Origin: Planctomycetaceae bacterium
Lineage (GTDB): Bacteria > Planctomycetota > Planctomycetia > Pirellulales > Pirellulaceae
Assembly (NCBI GenBank): GCA_002702965.1
Contig: PADE01000112.1
Coordinates: 3,115-10,350, forward strand
Length of the DNA: 7,236 nucleotides
Direction of reading: 5' to 3'
The translations under genes and the position numbers were made by a program. Position 1 is the stretch's first letter. Every line of letters starts with the position of its first letter. A model generated the notes under the pieces. It made no database searches. It was not told where the DNA came from and was given only the letters and a program-made list of their open reading frames with translations. Shown piece after piece: positions 1 through 5,718 of this stretch.

Positions 1-936
1 GGCGACGGCCATGACTCATTGGCCTACAGTCATCAACTCAACGCCAAACAAGAACAGATCATCGCCACGGGCGTGCCCGACTCAGCGCAAAATCCGAAAC
101 AGTCGTATCAGCGCATTGCCCTGGGCGCCTACCTGCACGGCGCGCTGCGCGAGGCGAATCATCTCGACTACGACGAAGCGGCCCGCAGCTTCGCACGCGT
201 CGTATCCTGGCAACCGTCGTTCACCTCCGCAACGGCCGATTTGGAACGGGCGCGAGGCGGACGACATTCGGCGCCCGGCAATGGTGTTCTGTACGTCTTC
301 GCGTTCGTCGGTCACGGGCCACGCAAGGTCGAAGTCGAGGAAATACCCACCTCGAACGCCCTGTTGATCGCCGATCGCATTCTCAGCGCGGTCGGTGAAT
401 ACACTCTGCCGCCGACTTTGGCGCCGATCAAGATCCCGGCCATCGTGGTCCCCCAGAATTCGATCCGCGCCCTGTCGGTCGACATCGCTGGGCAGGGTTC
501 CGGCAGAACCCAGACCATCACCGATATCGGCCAACTCGCGGTACAACAACATCGGGCGATGCTACCGCATATTATGGCCCGCGCGGTGGCCCGCCGGGTT
601 GTCAAAAAGGCAGCCGTCTACACGGTCAAAGACAGCTTGGATGTCTCGCCCGCCGCCAGCTTTGTGCTCGATGTCGCCGGAGTCGCCTGGGAAGCTCTGG
701 AATCCGCGGACACGCGTTGCTGGGGCCTGCTCCCCAATCAGATCCAGGTCCTGCGCTTGGAAGTCGCGGCCGGTCGACACCGCATGGGACTTCACCCGGT
801 TGGACGTCGTGGCGCCCGGATGGGTATCAGGCAAGCCGCCGACGTCGTCATCGAAGATGGCCGCACCACGTTCGCGCTAGCCTACTTCCCCGACCGGCGT
901 CGAGTGGGCGAAATCCTCGTGTCCAACTCGTACTAA
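1..936 (+). CDS. COG3014-like TPR protein, C-terminal part (5' end outside window)
   Basis: The frame is open from the first base and ends at TAA 934-936, giving 311 residues. The first in-window start-like codon (TTG at 19) has no ribosome site, and the sequence before it reads in frame, so the gene almost certainly begins upstream. About residues 37-75 form a helical TPR-like segment (GALREANHLDYDEAARSFAR and following). A stretch near 94-113 (GVLYVFAFVGHGPRKVEVE) and the following strand-rich part, then a late 'ADTRCWGLLPNQI' segment, match my recollection of COG3014 proteins, where a TPR half precedes a beta-rich half beginning with a 'G.l.vf...G..P.K' motif and containing an 'R.W..LP' motif. 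Members are often lipoproteins at the cell envelope, but the N-terminus that would show a lipobox is not here. No molecular function is known to me. The 363-bp gap to tatC suggests a separate transcription unit. Coding is confident; the family call is moderate. Confidence 0.75.
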   Translation, partial: GDGHDSLAYSHQLNAKQEQIIATGVPDSAQNPKQSYQRIALGAYLHGALREANHLDYDEAARSFARVVSWQPSFTSATADLERARGGRHSAPGNGVLYVFAFVGHGPRKVEVEEIPTSNALLIADRILSAVGEYTLPPTLAPIKIPAIVVPQNSIRALSVDIAGQGSGRTQTITDIGQLAVQQHRAMLPHIMARAVARRVVKKAAVYTVKDSLDVSPAASFVLDVAGVAWEALESADTRCWGLLPNQIQVLRLEVAAGRHRMGLHPVGRRGARMGIRQAADVVIEDGRTTFALAYFPDRRRVGEILVSNSY

Positions 937-1299
937 CGCAACCCGACACGAATGAATCCGATTCCCCCGCTATCGCCTCCTCTTCCCCGGAATCAAGGCC
1001 CCTCAAGGAGTGCATGAAGCGCCACACCACGTGACATCGAGACGGTCGGGATCGGTTGGTTGTGTGACTTTCAGGGCACTGGTATTATTGAACGCACCGG
1101 TGGATGATCGATCCGGTCAAAACGATCGGCTGGTGCAGCGGCCTACTGCGCCCCACCGCTCGCTGATACGGCAGCTTTCTACCGTACATCTTCATCCGCG
1201 CATCCAACCCGCCAGGTTCGCGCCCGAAGCTTCCCGTTCCTATTCGGTTTGCGGCTGTGACAATCGGCGATAGCAAAACGTCAAGGTAGTGACTCCATC
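937..1299. other. Intergenic region between the COG3014-like gene and tatC
   Basis: No convincing gene is seen in 363 bases. Short open frames on both strands translate to Arg/Ser/Pro-rich sequence without recognisable motifs. A GATTCC/GGAATC inverted repeat (960-965 and 989-994, 23-base loop) lies shortly after the upstream stop but has no T-run. A candidate extended -10 promoter lies at 1080-1088. The sequence just before tatC (AAGG at 1283-1286, 13 bases before the ATG) is a poor Shine-Dalgarno site. Confidence 0.6.
1060..1088 (+). promoter_or_regulatory. Candidate sigma-70 promoter for tatC (extended -10)
   Basis: TGGTATTAT at 1080-1088 is an extended -10 element (TGn followed by TATTAT, one mismatch to TATAAT). 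A weak -35 (TTGTGT, 1060-1065) sits 17 bases upstream. If used, transcription would start near 1095 and leave a roughly 200-base leader before the tatC ATG. This is motif evidence only; sigma-70 consensus rules are only approximate in planctomycetes. Confidence 0.3.
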
Positions 1300-2754
1300 A
1301 TGGCGAAACGTCCTCAGGACGATCTGTTCGAATCGACCACGATGTCGTTCGGCGAACATCTCGAGGAATTACGCGGATGCCTGGTCCGCGCGCTGTTGGG
1401 TCTGTTGATCGGTTTCGTTATCGGTTTGGCGGTCGCAAACCGCGTCGTGAAACTGATCCAAGCCCCCCTCACCGCTGCGTTGGAGTCCTATTACCTAGAC
1501 AAAGAGAAGACCAGCCTCGAAGAGGGCAACTCACTGACACACGCTGAGGATTTGGGAGTACTCAACAAAGACAAACTGATCCAGGATCGCGTCAAGATCG
1601 ACCCTGTGGCGATTCTCGAGTACCTGAAGGCCGCGGACCCCACGACGTTCGAGAACCTACGGGTTTCACGCTATCAATTTCGACGGTCGGATGTCCGAGA
1701 AGCGAAGTGGCAGCCGCTCTCGGCCCATCTCAACAACCCCAACAAGGCCACCCACCCCGCCGCGTGGAAAATCTGGACGTTGTTAGACGTTCAACAACAA
1801 CAGACGCTGAAAGAACTTCAGGCGGAGAAAACGGAATTCACGGCAGATCAACAACACGCACTCGTCGAAATCCTCAACGGCCTGCTAGCCAAGCCAGATC
1901 TTAACCGTGCCGAAGAATTCAGCAAACTCACCGGTGGGCCAGCCCCCGATACGAGATTCTGGGACTTCCTGACCGGCGCCGACGATGTCGATGTCGACGC
2001 GCTCCGCGCGCAGACGGTTCGCGACCTGCGCGCCATTGCCGATGATGGCGCATTGTCCGAAGAACAGTCACGAAAACTAAACCAACTGTTACTGACCAGA
2101 GTGCTGGTTGAATTCCTGAGGTCCCCGGAACCGAAACTGATCCCGCTCCAAATCTGGCGCGAAACCGAAGTTCGCGTTCAGGCTTTGGGAGTCCACGAAG
2201 CATTCATGATCTGGCTCAAGGCCGGTTTTGTCTCGGGGCTAGTGATTGCCAGTCCGTGGATCTTCTGGCAACTCTGGCTCTTCGTAGCCGCCGGGCTCTA
2301 TCCCCATGAGAAACGGTACGTGCACGTTTTCCTGCCGATCAGCCTGGGACTCTTTCTGGCTGGCGTCTCGTTGGCGTTCGTGTTTGTCTTTGAGCCGGTG
2401 TTGGCGTTCTTATTCAGCTTCAACAAGTACATGGGCATCGACCCGGACCCACGCATTAGCGAATGGCTGAGTTTCGTCCTATTCCTGCCGCTGGGGTTCG
2501 GTGTCGCGTTCCAGCTGCCGTTGGTGATGCTGTTCATCAACCGAATAGGCCTCGTCTCGGAAGCCATGTTCCTCGAGAAATGGCGGATCGCGATCCTGGT
2601 CATTTTTGTGATCTCGATGCTCCTCACGCCAGCCGATCCGATCAGCATGCTGTTGATGGCGCTGCCACTGACGTTGCTCTACTTTTTTGGCGTGGGACTG
2701 TGCCGATGGATGCCGCACTTCAGGAACCGCCTGCCCGAAGGATACGATCCGTAA
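1300..2754 (+). CDS. tatC: Twin-arginine translocase subunit TatC with a large periplasmic-loop insertion
   Basis: TatC is the inner-membrane receptor of the Tat system, which exports folded proteins bearing RR signal peptides. The protein is 484 aa against about 240-260 for typical TatC. The N-terminal motif HLEELR is at residues 20-25 (E23 aligns with E. coli E15, part of the signal-binding site), TM1 is about 29-50 and the 'QAP' loop motif is 54-56. About residues 58-295 are then a charged, helix-prone, soluble-looking segment in place of the normal 20-odd-residue first periplasmic loop. The core resumes with TM2 (306-332), the conserved YPHEKR with E337 aligning with E. coli E103, TM3 (343-367), TM4 (388-412), TM5 (428-442), the LLTPAD motif (441-446) and TM6 (449-467). 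Position 405 is Gln where E. coli has E170, and C27 replaces R19. All six TM segments are intact, so a functional protein is expected. No tatA/B gene is in view. ATG at 1300 is the first start before the TatC motif; its SD is weak. Confidence 0.95.
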   Translation: MAKRPQDDLFESTTMSFGEHLEELRGCLVRALLGLLIGFVIGLAVANRVVKLIQAPLTAALESYYLDKEKTSLEEGNSLTHAEDLGVLNKDKLIQDRVKIDPVAILEYLKAADPTTFENLRVSRYQFRRSDVREAKWQPLSAHLNNPNKATHPAAWKIWTLLDVQQQQTLKELQAEKTEFTADQQHALVEILNGLLAKPDLNRAEEFSKLTGGPAPDTRFWDFLTGADDVDVDALRAQTVRDLRAIADDGALSEEQSRKLNQLLLTRVLVEFLRSPEPKLIPLQIWRETEVRVQALGVHEAFMIWLKAGFVSGLVIASPWIFWQLWLFVAAGLYPHEKRYVHVFLPISLGLFLAGVSLAFVFVFEPVLAFLFSFNKYMGIDPDPRISEWLSFVLFLPLGFGVAFQLPLVMLFINRIGLVSEAMFLEKWRIAILVIFVISMLLTPADPISMLLMALPLTLLYFFGVGLCRWMPHFRNRLPEGYDP

Positions 2755-2806
2755 CGCAGAGCAAGCCACTGGCATCCAGTCACCGGCATCTCCGTTGGCA
2801 GCGGGC

Positions 2807-4207
2807 TCAGGATAGCAACTCCCGAATTGGCTGACCGTCGGCAAGCACGGGAATCGGCCGTTCCTGAGCATCGGAAAACAGGGTGTGATAGTCGATTCCC
2901 AGTAAGTGGTACATGGTGGCAAACAGGTCCTGGGCATGCACGGGACGATCTTGTGGATCCCCGCCCATCCGGTCACTGGCACCGACTACCTGCCCACCCG
3001 CGATACCACCGCCCGCCACCAGCGCTGAAAAACAACGCGACCAGTGATCCCGTCCGCTGTCGTCGGTGGTGTTATTGGACGTGACTTCCCCAATTCTGGG
3101 TGTACGGCCGAACTCCCCAATCACCATCACCAACGTTTTCTCCAAGAGTCCCCGCTGGCGTAAATCATCCAACAGCGCCGCCACCGCCCGATCCAACGGT
3201 GGAAGGAGTTTGTTCTTGAGGGTCGTAAAGTTTTTTTGGTGTGTATCCCAATCCTGCCGCAAACCACATTGCATCATCGTAAATGTAACGCCCGCTTCCA
3301 CCAGCCGACGCGCCAACAGCGCCCCCTGCCCCCACGGGTGTGCACCGTATTTTTGTCGCAACGCAACCTGTTCACGACCTAGGTCAAATGCCTCGCGCAG
3401 ACGTGGGTTGTCCAACATCGAAAATGCAGTTTGAGAAAGCTGCTGAAGTCGCTGCGGCGCAGCCTGACTAGTCGGCCGGTCCAACGTCGCCAACAGTTGA
3501 TGGCGATGACGCAATCGAGATGTGGGAATATCCCCAGGTAAGGTCAGCGATCGAACGCGAAAATCACCCACCGCACTCGAGGGTAGGGGTCCACTCTCGA
3601 AAGGTTCATGCGGAGCGCCAAGGTAAGCTGCCGCCCCAAATGGCGAACCACCATAGGCGTGGTGAAAACTCCAGGGAATCGCAACGTAAGCCGGCGTCGC
3701 CAATCGTCGTGGCCCGCGCAACCGGGAGACAACCGAACCCAGCGACGGTCTTTCGATCACCGCGCGCGCTGTACCGGGACGACTTCCCAGCCATCCGGTC
3801 AGCATCTGATGTTCAGCCGGTGCATGGCTGGGACTGGCGTGATACAACGAGCGAATCAACGCATACAGCTTCGCGCGTTGTGAAAGCAACGGCAGTTGCT
3901 CGGAAAGTGCGACCCCGGGGATCTCCGTGTCGATGACACCAAAATCACCTCGCACCTCGCGAGGCGCCGCCGGCTTGGGATCTAAGGTGTCCAGATGCGA
4001 AGGCCCACCGTCCAGAAAAAAAACGATACACGCCGTGTCACGTCGACGGGCACTGGTGAGCGTCCCTGGTCCGCCACTCCACGTCTGTGAGCTGCCACTC
4101 CCAACGCACGCCAGTGCGCCCAATTGCAAGAATGATCGCCTCTCAAAGGAACCGAGACCAGCGCTCGACAAGCGTGCGGTCGCAGAGCGTAGCGGTGCCG
4201 CAGACAT
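2807..4207 (-). CDS. DUF1501 family protein with Tat signal peptide
   Basis: The protein is 466 aa, normal for DUF1501, a family abundant in planctomycetes with an alkaline-phosphatase/sulfatase-like fold and no firmly established substrate. Motifs, numbered from the ATG at 4207, are: twin-arginine motif ERRSFLQLG (22-30); DGGPSHLDT (66-74), the family's N-terminal signature; WDTHQ (320-324); GEFGRTP (364-370); GRDHW (385-389); QDLFATMYHLLGID (426-439); and the usual C-terminal 'GQPIRELLS'. The conserved Asp and His residues suggest metal binding by analogy with alkaline phosphatase, which is inference. The RR motif predicts folded export by Tat. ATG 4207 is chosen because GGAG lies 7 bases upstream; an in-frame TTG at 4225 would place that SD inside the gene. 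It is convergent with tatC, with 52 bases between stops. DUF1501 genes commonly sit beside DUF1549/DUF1553 cytochrome-containing partners; none is seen upstream here, where the DNA is non-coding for about 630 bases. Confidence 0.93.
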   Translation of the reverse strand: MSAAPLRSATARLSSAGLGSFERRSFLQLGALACVGSGSSQTWSGGPGTLTSARRRDTACIVFFLDGGPSHLDTLDPKPAAPREVRGDFGVIDTEIPGVALSEQLPLLSQRAKLYALIRSLYHASPSHAPAEHQMLTGWLGSRPGTARAVIERPSLGSVVSRLRGPRRLATPAYVAIPWSFHHAYGGSPFGAAAYLGAPHEPFESGPLPSSAVGDFRVRSLTLPGDIPTSRLRHRHQLLATLDRPTSQAAPQRLQQLSQTAFSMLDNPRLREAFDLGREQVALRQKYGAHPWGQGALLARRLVEAGVTFTMMQCGLRQDWDTHQKNFTTLKNKLLPPLDRAVAALLDDLRQRGLLEKTLVMVIGEFGRTPRIGEVTSNNTTDDSGRDHWSRCFSALVAGGGIAGGQVVGASDRMGGDPQDRPVHAQDLFATMYHLLGIDYHTLFSDAQERPIPVLADGQPIRELLS

Positions 4208-4214
4208 GAGACAA

Positions 4215-4218
4215 CTCC
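4215..4218 (-). promoter_or_regulatory. Shine-Dalgarno site of the DUF1501 gene
   Basis: On the minus strand the sequence reads ACGGAGTTGTCTCATG. GGAG is followed by 7 bases and then ATG. This decides between ATG 4207 and the in-frame TTG at 4225, in favour of ATG. Confidence 0.7.
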
Positions 4219-4316
4219 GTGTCAACGGGACAAACGCGGAAGCACAGCGAGATAAACCAACCCGTCGTACCGATCATCGCTCGCAGGCAGTTTGCGCGTC
4301 AGCTGCGCTCACCGGG

Positions 4317-4334
4317 GCTCGCCTCGATGCGAGC
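4317..4334 (-). repeat. Inverted repeat in the DUF1501 leader
   Basis: GCTCGC and GCGAGC are perfect 6-bp arms with a 6-base loop. On the minus strand this would form a hairpin about 110 bases upstream of the DUF1501 start, downstream of the weak TATCAT hexamer. There is no T-run, so it is not a standard terminator. Function is unknown; this length of repeat can arise by chance in GC-rich DNA. Confidence 0.35.
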
Positions 4335-4426
4335 GAAACCAGGTCTCCCTATGATACCCTCTTTGCGGATGTCTGATGGAGTCGGGCGCAGCGCAAGGCA
4401 ATCGTCCGCATGGCACAACCCACCAG

Positions 4427-4441
4427 CCCGGTACAACCGGG
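4427..4441. repeat. Perfect 6-bp hairpin
   Basis: CCCGGT-ACA-ACCGGG forms a 6-bp GC-rich stem with a 3-base loop in non-coding DNA. A second small palindrome, GTGC-TT-GCAC, follows within 6 bases. Neither is followed by a T-run on either strand. It could be part of a leader or ncRNA, or could be chance. Confidence 0.35.
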
Positions 4442-4715
4442 TCTATGTGCTTGCACGCCAGCCGCGACGGGTAAGCGTCCGCGAGTCCCGCTTAAGCATT
4501 TGCGGTTAACAGCACCCGACTCGGGACATCCTGTCTGGCCGCGGCGAAGGGATCCACGGGGACGCGGACCTCCGACCCTGTCGCCGGGGGGCGCGAGCGG
4601 TTCACGAGGGTTCTTGTGCAACCGGGAGAGAACACCTTCGCTTTGACACTCGCAAGGGATCGACAGCCGCTTCCTCAGACGCCCGAGCACGCATCCACGA
4701 GCTTCAACGTCTGAT

Positions 4716-4749
4716 GCACCGAGCGGTCGACCGCCCTTATTAGGGGTGC
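4716..4749. repeat. Compact nested inverted repeat (three-way-junction-like)
   Basis: An outer stem GCACC/GGTGC (4716-4720 with 4745-4749) encloses a perfect 12-bp palindrome GCGGTCGACCGC (4723-4734), directly followed by CCT-TATT-AGG (4735-4744). Apart from two bases (GA) and the two 4-base loops, every base in the 34-base element pairs, which would give a small three-way junction on either strand. It lies about 90 bases past the stop of the small minus-strand membrane-protein gene, so it could be a 3'-end structure; there is no long T-run. Confidence 0.4.
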
Positions 4750-4837
4750 CACCTCGACCGCAGCTAACACGCCGCGTCCACCCTGTCCTTCCCAATCACA
4801 TTCATCTGTCGCATCTTGCCATCAGCAAATCCATCCA

Positions 4838-5275
4838 TTACGCGGCCGGGCTGACCTTGTCGGCCTCCCCGCTTTCGCGTATCGTCCGCCCCGGTGGTCC
4901 CGGGCTGCGGCCTGCACCGGGCGCGACCACGAAACCGAGAAGCGATTGTCGACTCAGTTTCGGACGATGAACCCACAGCGACCCCATTCCAACTGCCCGT
5001 CCGACAACGGCAGGCAACGATAATGCGGCCAACACGATGACCGTACTACCACCCCACTGGCCGTTCGCGGTTGCCTCTTCGGAATCGCTCGTCACAAGCT
5101 TACACACCGGATCTTGTTGCGTGTCACCGAAGATTACCAAATCGACATAGGTCATCGCCTGACTAGTAAACCGTACAGAGAGTTCATGACCAAATTCGAT
5201 CAGATCGTCTACCGCACCAAACCGATACGTGGATAGCTTGTTGCTCATGGGATCATGCAAAGTCACCTGGCGCAA
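4838..5275 (-). CDS. Uncharacterised small protein with one transmembrane segment
   Basis: I do not recognise this protein. The minus frame is open from the TAA at 4838-4840 up to at least 5413, while the plus strand has no long frame through most of it, and the codon mix looks coding. The start is uncertain. TTG at 5275 is chosen because GGGAGAG (5285-5291) lies 9 bases before it; ATG at 5248 is a conservative alternative, and ATG 5404 or TTG 5413 would overlap the divergent FlgM-like start and lack an SD. From 5275 it has 145 residues: a mixed N-terminal domain (about 1-75; for example FGHELSVRF and MTYVDLVIFGD), one Cys-containing turn (DPVCKLV), one hydrophobic span about 77-98 (STVIVLAALSLPAVVGRAVG), and a Gly/Pro/Arg-rich tail of about 45 residues. 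A single-pass inner-membrane protein is the likely location. It is divergent from the FlgM-like gene and could share its control region. A spurious frame is still possible. Confidence 0.5.
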   Translation of the reverse strand: MRQVTLHDPMSNKLSTYRFGAVDDLIEFGHELSVRFTSQAMTYVDLVIFGDTQQDPVCKLVTSDSEEATANGQWGGSTVIVLAALSLPAVVGRAVGMGSLWVHRPKLSRQSLLGFVVAPGAGRSPGPPGRTIRESGEADKVSPAA

Positions 5276-5326
5276 CGGATAGCACTCTCCCGACACGGAC
5301 TGTGATGCCCACACGATCTGTTTAGC

Positions 5327-5335
5327 TGGTAGAAT
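5327..5335 (+). promoter_or_regulatory. Candidate extended -10 element for the FlgM-like gene
   Basis: TGGTAGAAT is TGn followed by TAGAAT (one mismatch to TATAAT). No good -35 is seen 16-18 bases upstream, as is common for extended -10 promoters. Transcription would start near 5342, leaving a leader of about 60 bases that contains the palindrome at 5352-5367 and the SD. Confidence 0.35.
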
Positions 5336-5351
5336 GAGAACATCGAGTGGC

Positions 5352-5367
5352 GGAACACAGGTGTTCC
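5352..5367. repeat. 16-bp palindrome in the leader of the FlgM-like gene
   Basis: GGAACAC-AG-GTGTTCC is a perfect 7+7 inverted repeat. It lies just after the candidate transcription start and 17 bases before the SD, a position suited to an operator for a dimeric repressor; as RNA it could form a 6-bp stem with a CAGG loop. It resembles but does not match the Gram-positive SOS box, which has GAAC-N4-GTTC; here the spacing is N6. Confidence 0.5.
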
Positions 5368-5384
5368 ACGCACGATCGGTCCTC

Positions 5385-5391
5385 AGGGGAG
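5385..5391 (+). promoter_or_regulatory. Shine-Dalgarno site of the FlgM-like gene
   Basis: AGGGGAG is followed by 11 bases and then ATG at 5403. It supports this start over the in-frame upstream codon near 5334, which would put the palindrome and SD inside the coding sequence. Confidence 0.6.
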
Positions 5392-5402
5392 ACAAAGAAA
5401 TC

Positions 5403-5678
5403 ATGGAAATCAACGGACCCGGCGCGATACATGGACCGCATTCCCTGGGTGGGGTTCATCGCCCGCAAAATTCTCCACCAGTAGAATCAGAGTATGCGCA
5501 ACCGGTTGACGAACTGGACATCTCTCCGCACGCGGAATTGATGAGCCAGATTCACGATATTCCCGACGTGCGCAGCCATCTGGTTGATGAAATCCGTCAG
5601 CAGATCATGGACGGCACCTACGAAACTCCGGAGAAGCTTCAAGGCGCCATCGATAAATTACTCGACGAGTTCTCCTGA
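5403..5678 (+). CDS. FlgM-like anti-sigma-28 domain protein, planctomycete type
   Basis: The protein has 91 residues. Residues 36-90 match the FlgM C-terminal region: DELDISPHAEL (36-46), IPDVRSHLVDEIRQQI (53-68), DGTYETPEKL (70-79) and a final amphipathic helix (81-90). In the FlgM family this half binds and inhibits the flagellar sigma factor FliA (sigma-28). The N-terminus contains IHGPHSLGGVHR (9-20) followed by a short Pro/Ser/Glu-rich linker; I recall this 'GP..IHGP..L..PH' pattern in planctomycetal FlgM-like proteins, where its role is unknown to me. There are no flagellar genes nearby, so a role as the true FliA inhibitor is inferred from the family and could instead be regulation of another sigma factor. 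The ATG at 5403 has a good SD (5385-5391). A leader palindrome and a post-stop hairpin suggest a monocistronic, separately regulated unit. Length is typical of FlgM (about 90-100 aa). Confidence 0.85.
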   Translation: MEINGPGAIHGPHSLGGVHRPQNSPPVESEYAQPVDELDISPHAELMSQIHDIPDVRSHLVDEIRQQIMDGTYETPEKLQGAIDKLLDEFS

Positions 5679-5692
5679 TTGCCGTCGCCGTG

Positions 5693-5718
5693 GCCGGCCG
5701 CTCGATAATGCGGTCGGC
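5693..5718 (+). terminator. Stem-loop after the FlgM-like gene
   Basis: GCCGGCCGC (5693-5701) pairs with GCGGTCGGC (5710-5718) over 9 bp with one G-U pair and an 8-base loop (TCGATAAT), starting 14 bases after the stop. The stem is strong, but no T-run follows on the plus strand, so it may be a terminator lacking a U-tract or an mRNA 3'-end stabiliser. It lies between convergent genes, so it could also serve minus-strand transcripts from metF. Confidence 0.45.

Larger units (their letters stand above)
4208..4837. other. Gene-poor region with several inverted repeats
   Basis: About 630 bases lie between the starts/ends of two minus-strand genes. The open frames present (for example minus 4349-4795 and plus 4410-4646) give Arg/Gly/Pro-rich translations with no motif or ribosome site and look like noise. 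The region would contain the promoter and leader of the DUF1501 gene: a TATCAT -10-like hexamer occurs on the minus strand at 4351-4356, without a matching -35. Perfect inverted repeats at 4317-4334, 4427-4441 and 4716-4749 are listed separately; smaller ones are GTGC-TT-GCAC (4447-4456), GCTTAAGC (4490-4497) and GGCCGCG/CGCGGaCC (4537-4543/4563-4570). I found no tRNA, RNase P, tmRNA, SRP or 6S signature by eye, although an unrecognised ncRNA is possible. Confidence 0.55.

Noticed and set aside
82..552. 156-codon minus-strand frame antisense to the first gene
   Set aside because: The plus strand encodes the protein with recognisable TPR and beta-rich segments; the minus translation has no coherent features.
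1005..1034. AAGGAG followed by ATG and a six-codon peptide (MKRHTT) as a leader peptide
   Set aside because: The spacing is only 3 bases, the peptide has no regulatory codon run, and it lies more than 250 bases from tatC.
1324..1340. GTTCGAATC tRNA T-loop-like sequence
   Set aside because: It is codons 9-13 of tatC (LFEST); no acceptor or anticodon arms are around it.
2768..2780. ACTGG-CAT-CCAGT hairpin between the convergent stops of tatC and the DUF1501 gene, as a bidirectional terminator
   Set aside because: The stem is only 5 bp with a 3-base loop and no T-run follows on either strand; too weak to call.
2479..2982. Long minus-strand open frame crossing the tatC 3' end
   Set aside because: It is antisense to the TM4-TM6 coding region of tatC and overlaps the DUF1501 3' end in another frame; a shadow of real genes.
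4174..4234. Lipobox (ALAC) in the DUF1501 signal region, suggesting a Tat lipoprotein
   Set aside because: The Cys lies only about 10 residues after the RR pair, leaving no room for a normal hydrophobic core, and DUF1501 proteins are not usually lipoproteins.
4349..4795. 148-codon minus-strand open frame
   Set aside because: The translation is Arg/Gly/Pro-rich with no motif, no ribosome site and no hydrophobic pattern; it fits random open frame in GC-rich DNA.
5352..5367. LexA (SOS) box
   Set aside because: The Gram-positive-type box needs GAAC-N4-GTTC; the spacing here is six bases.
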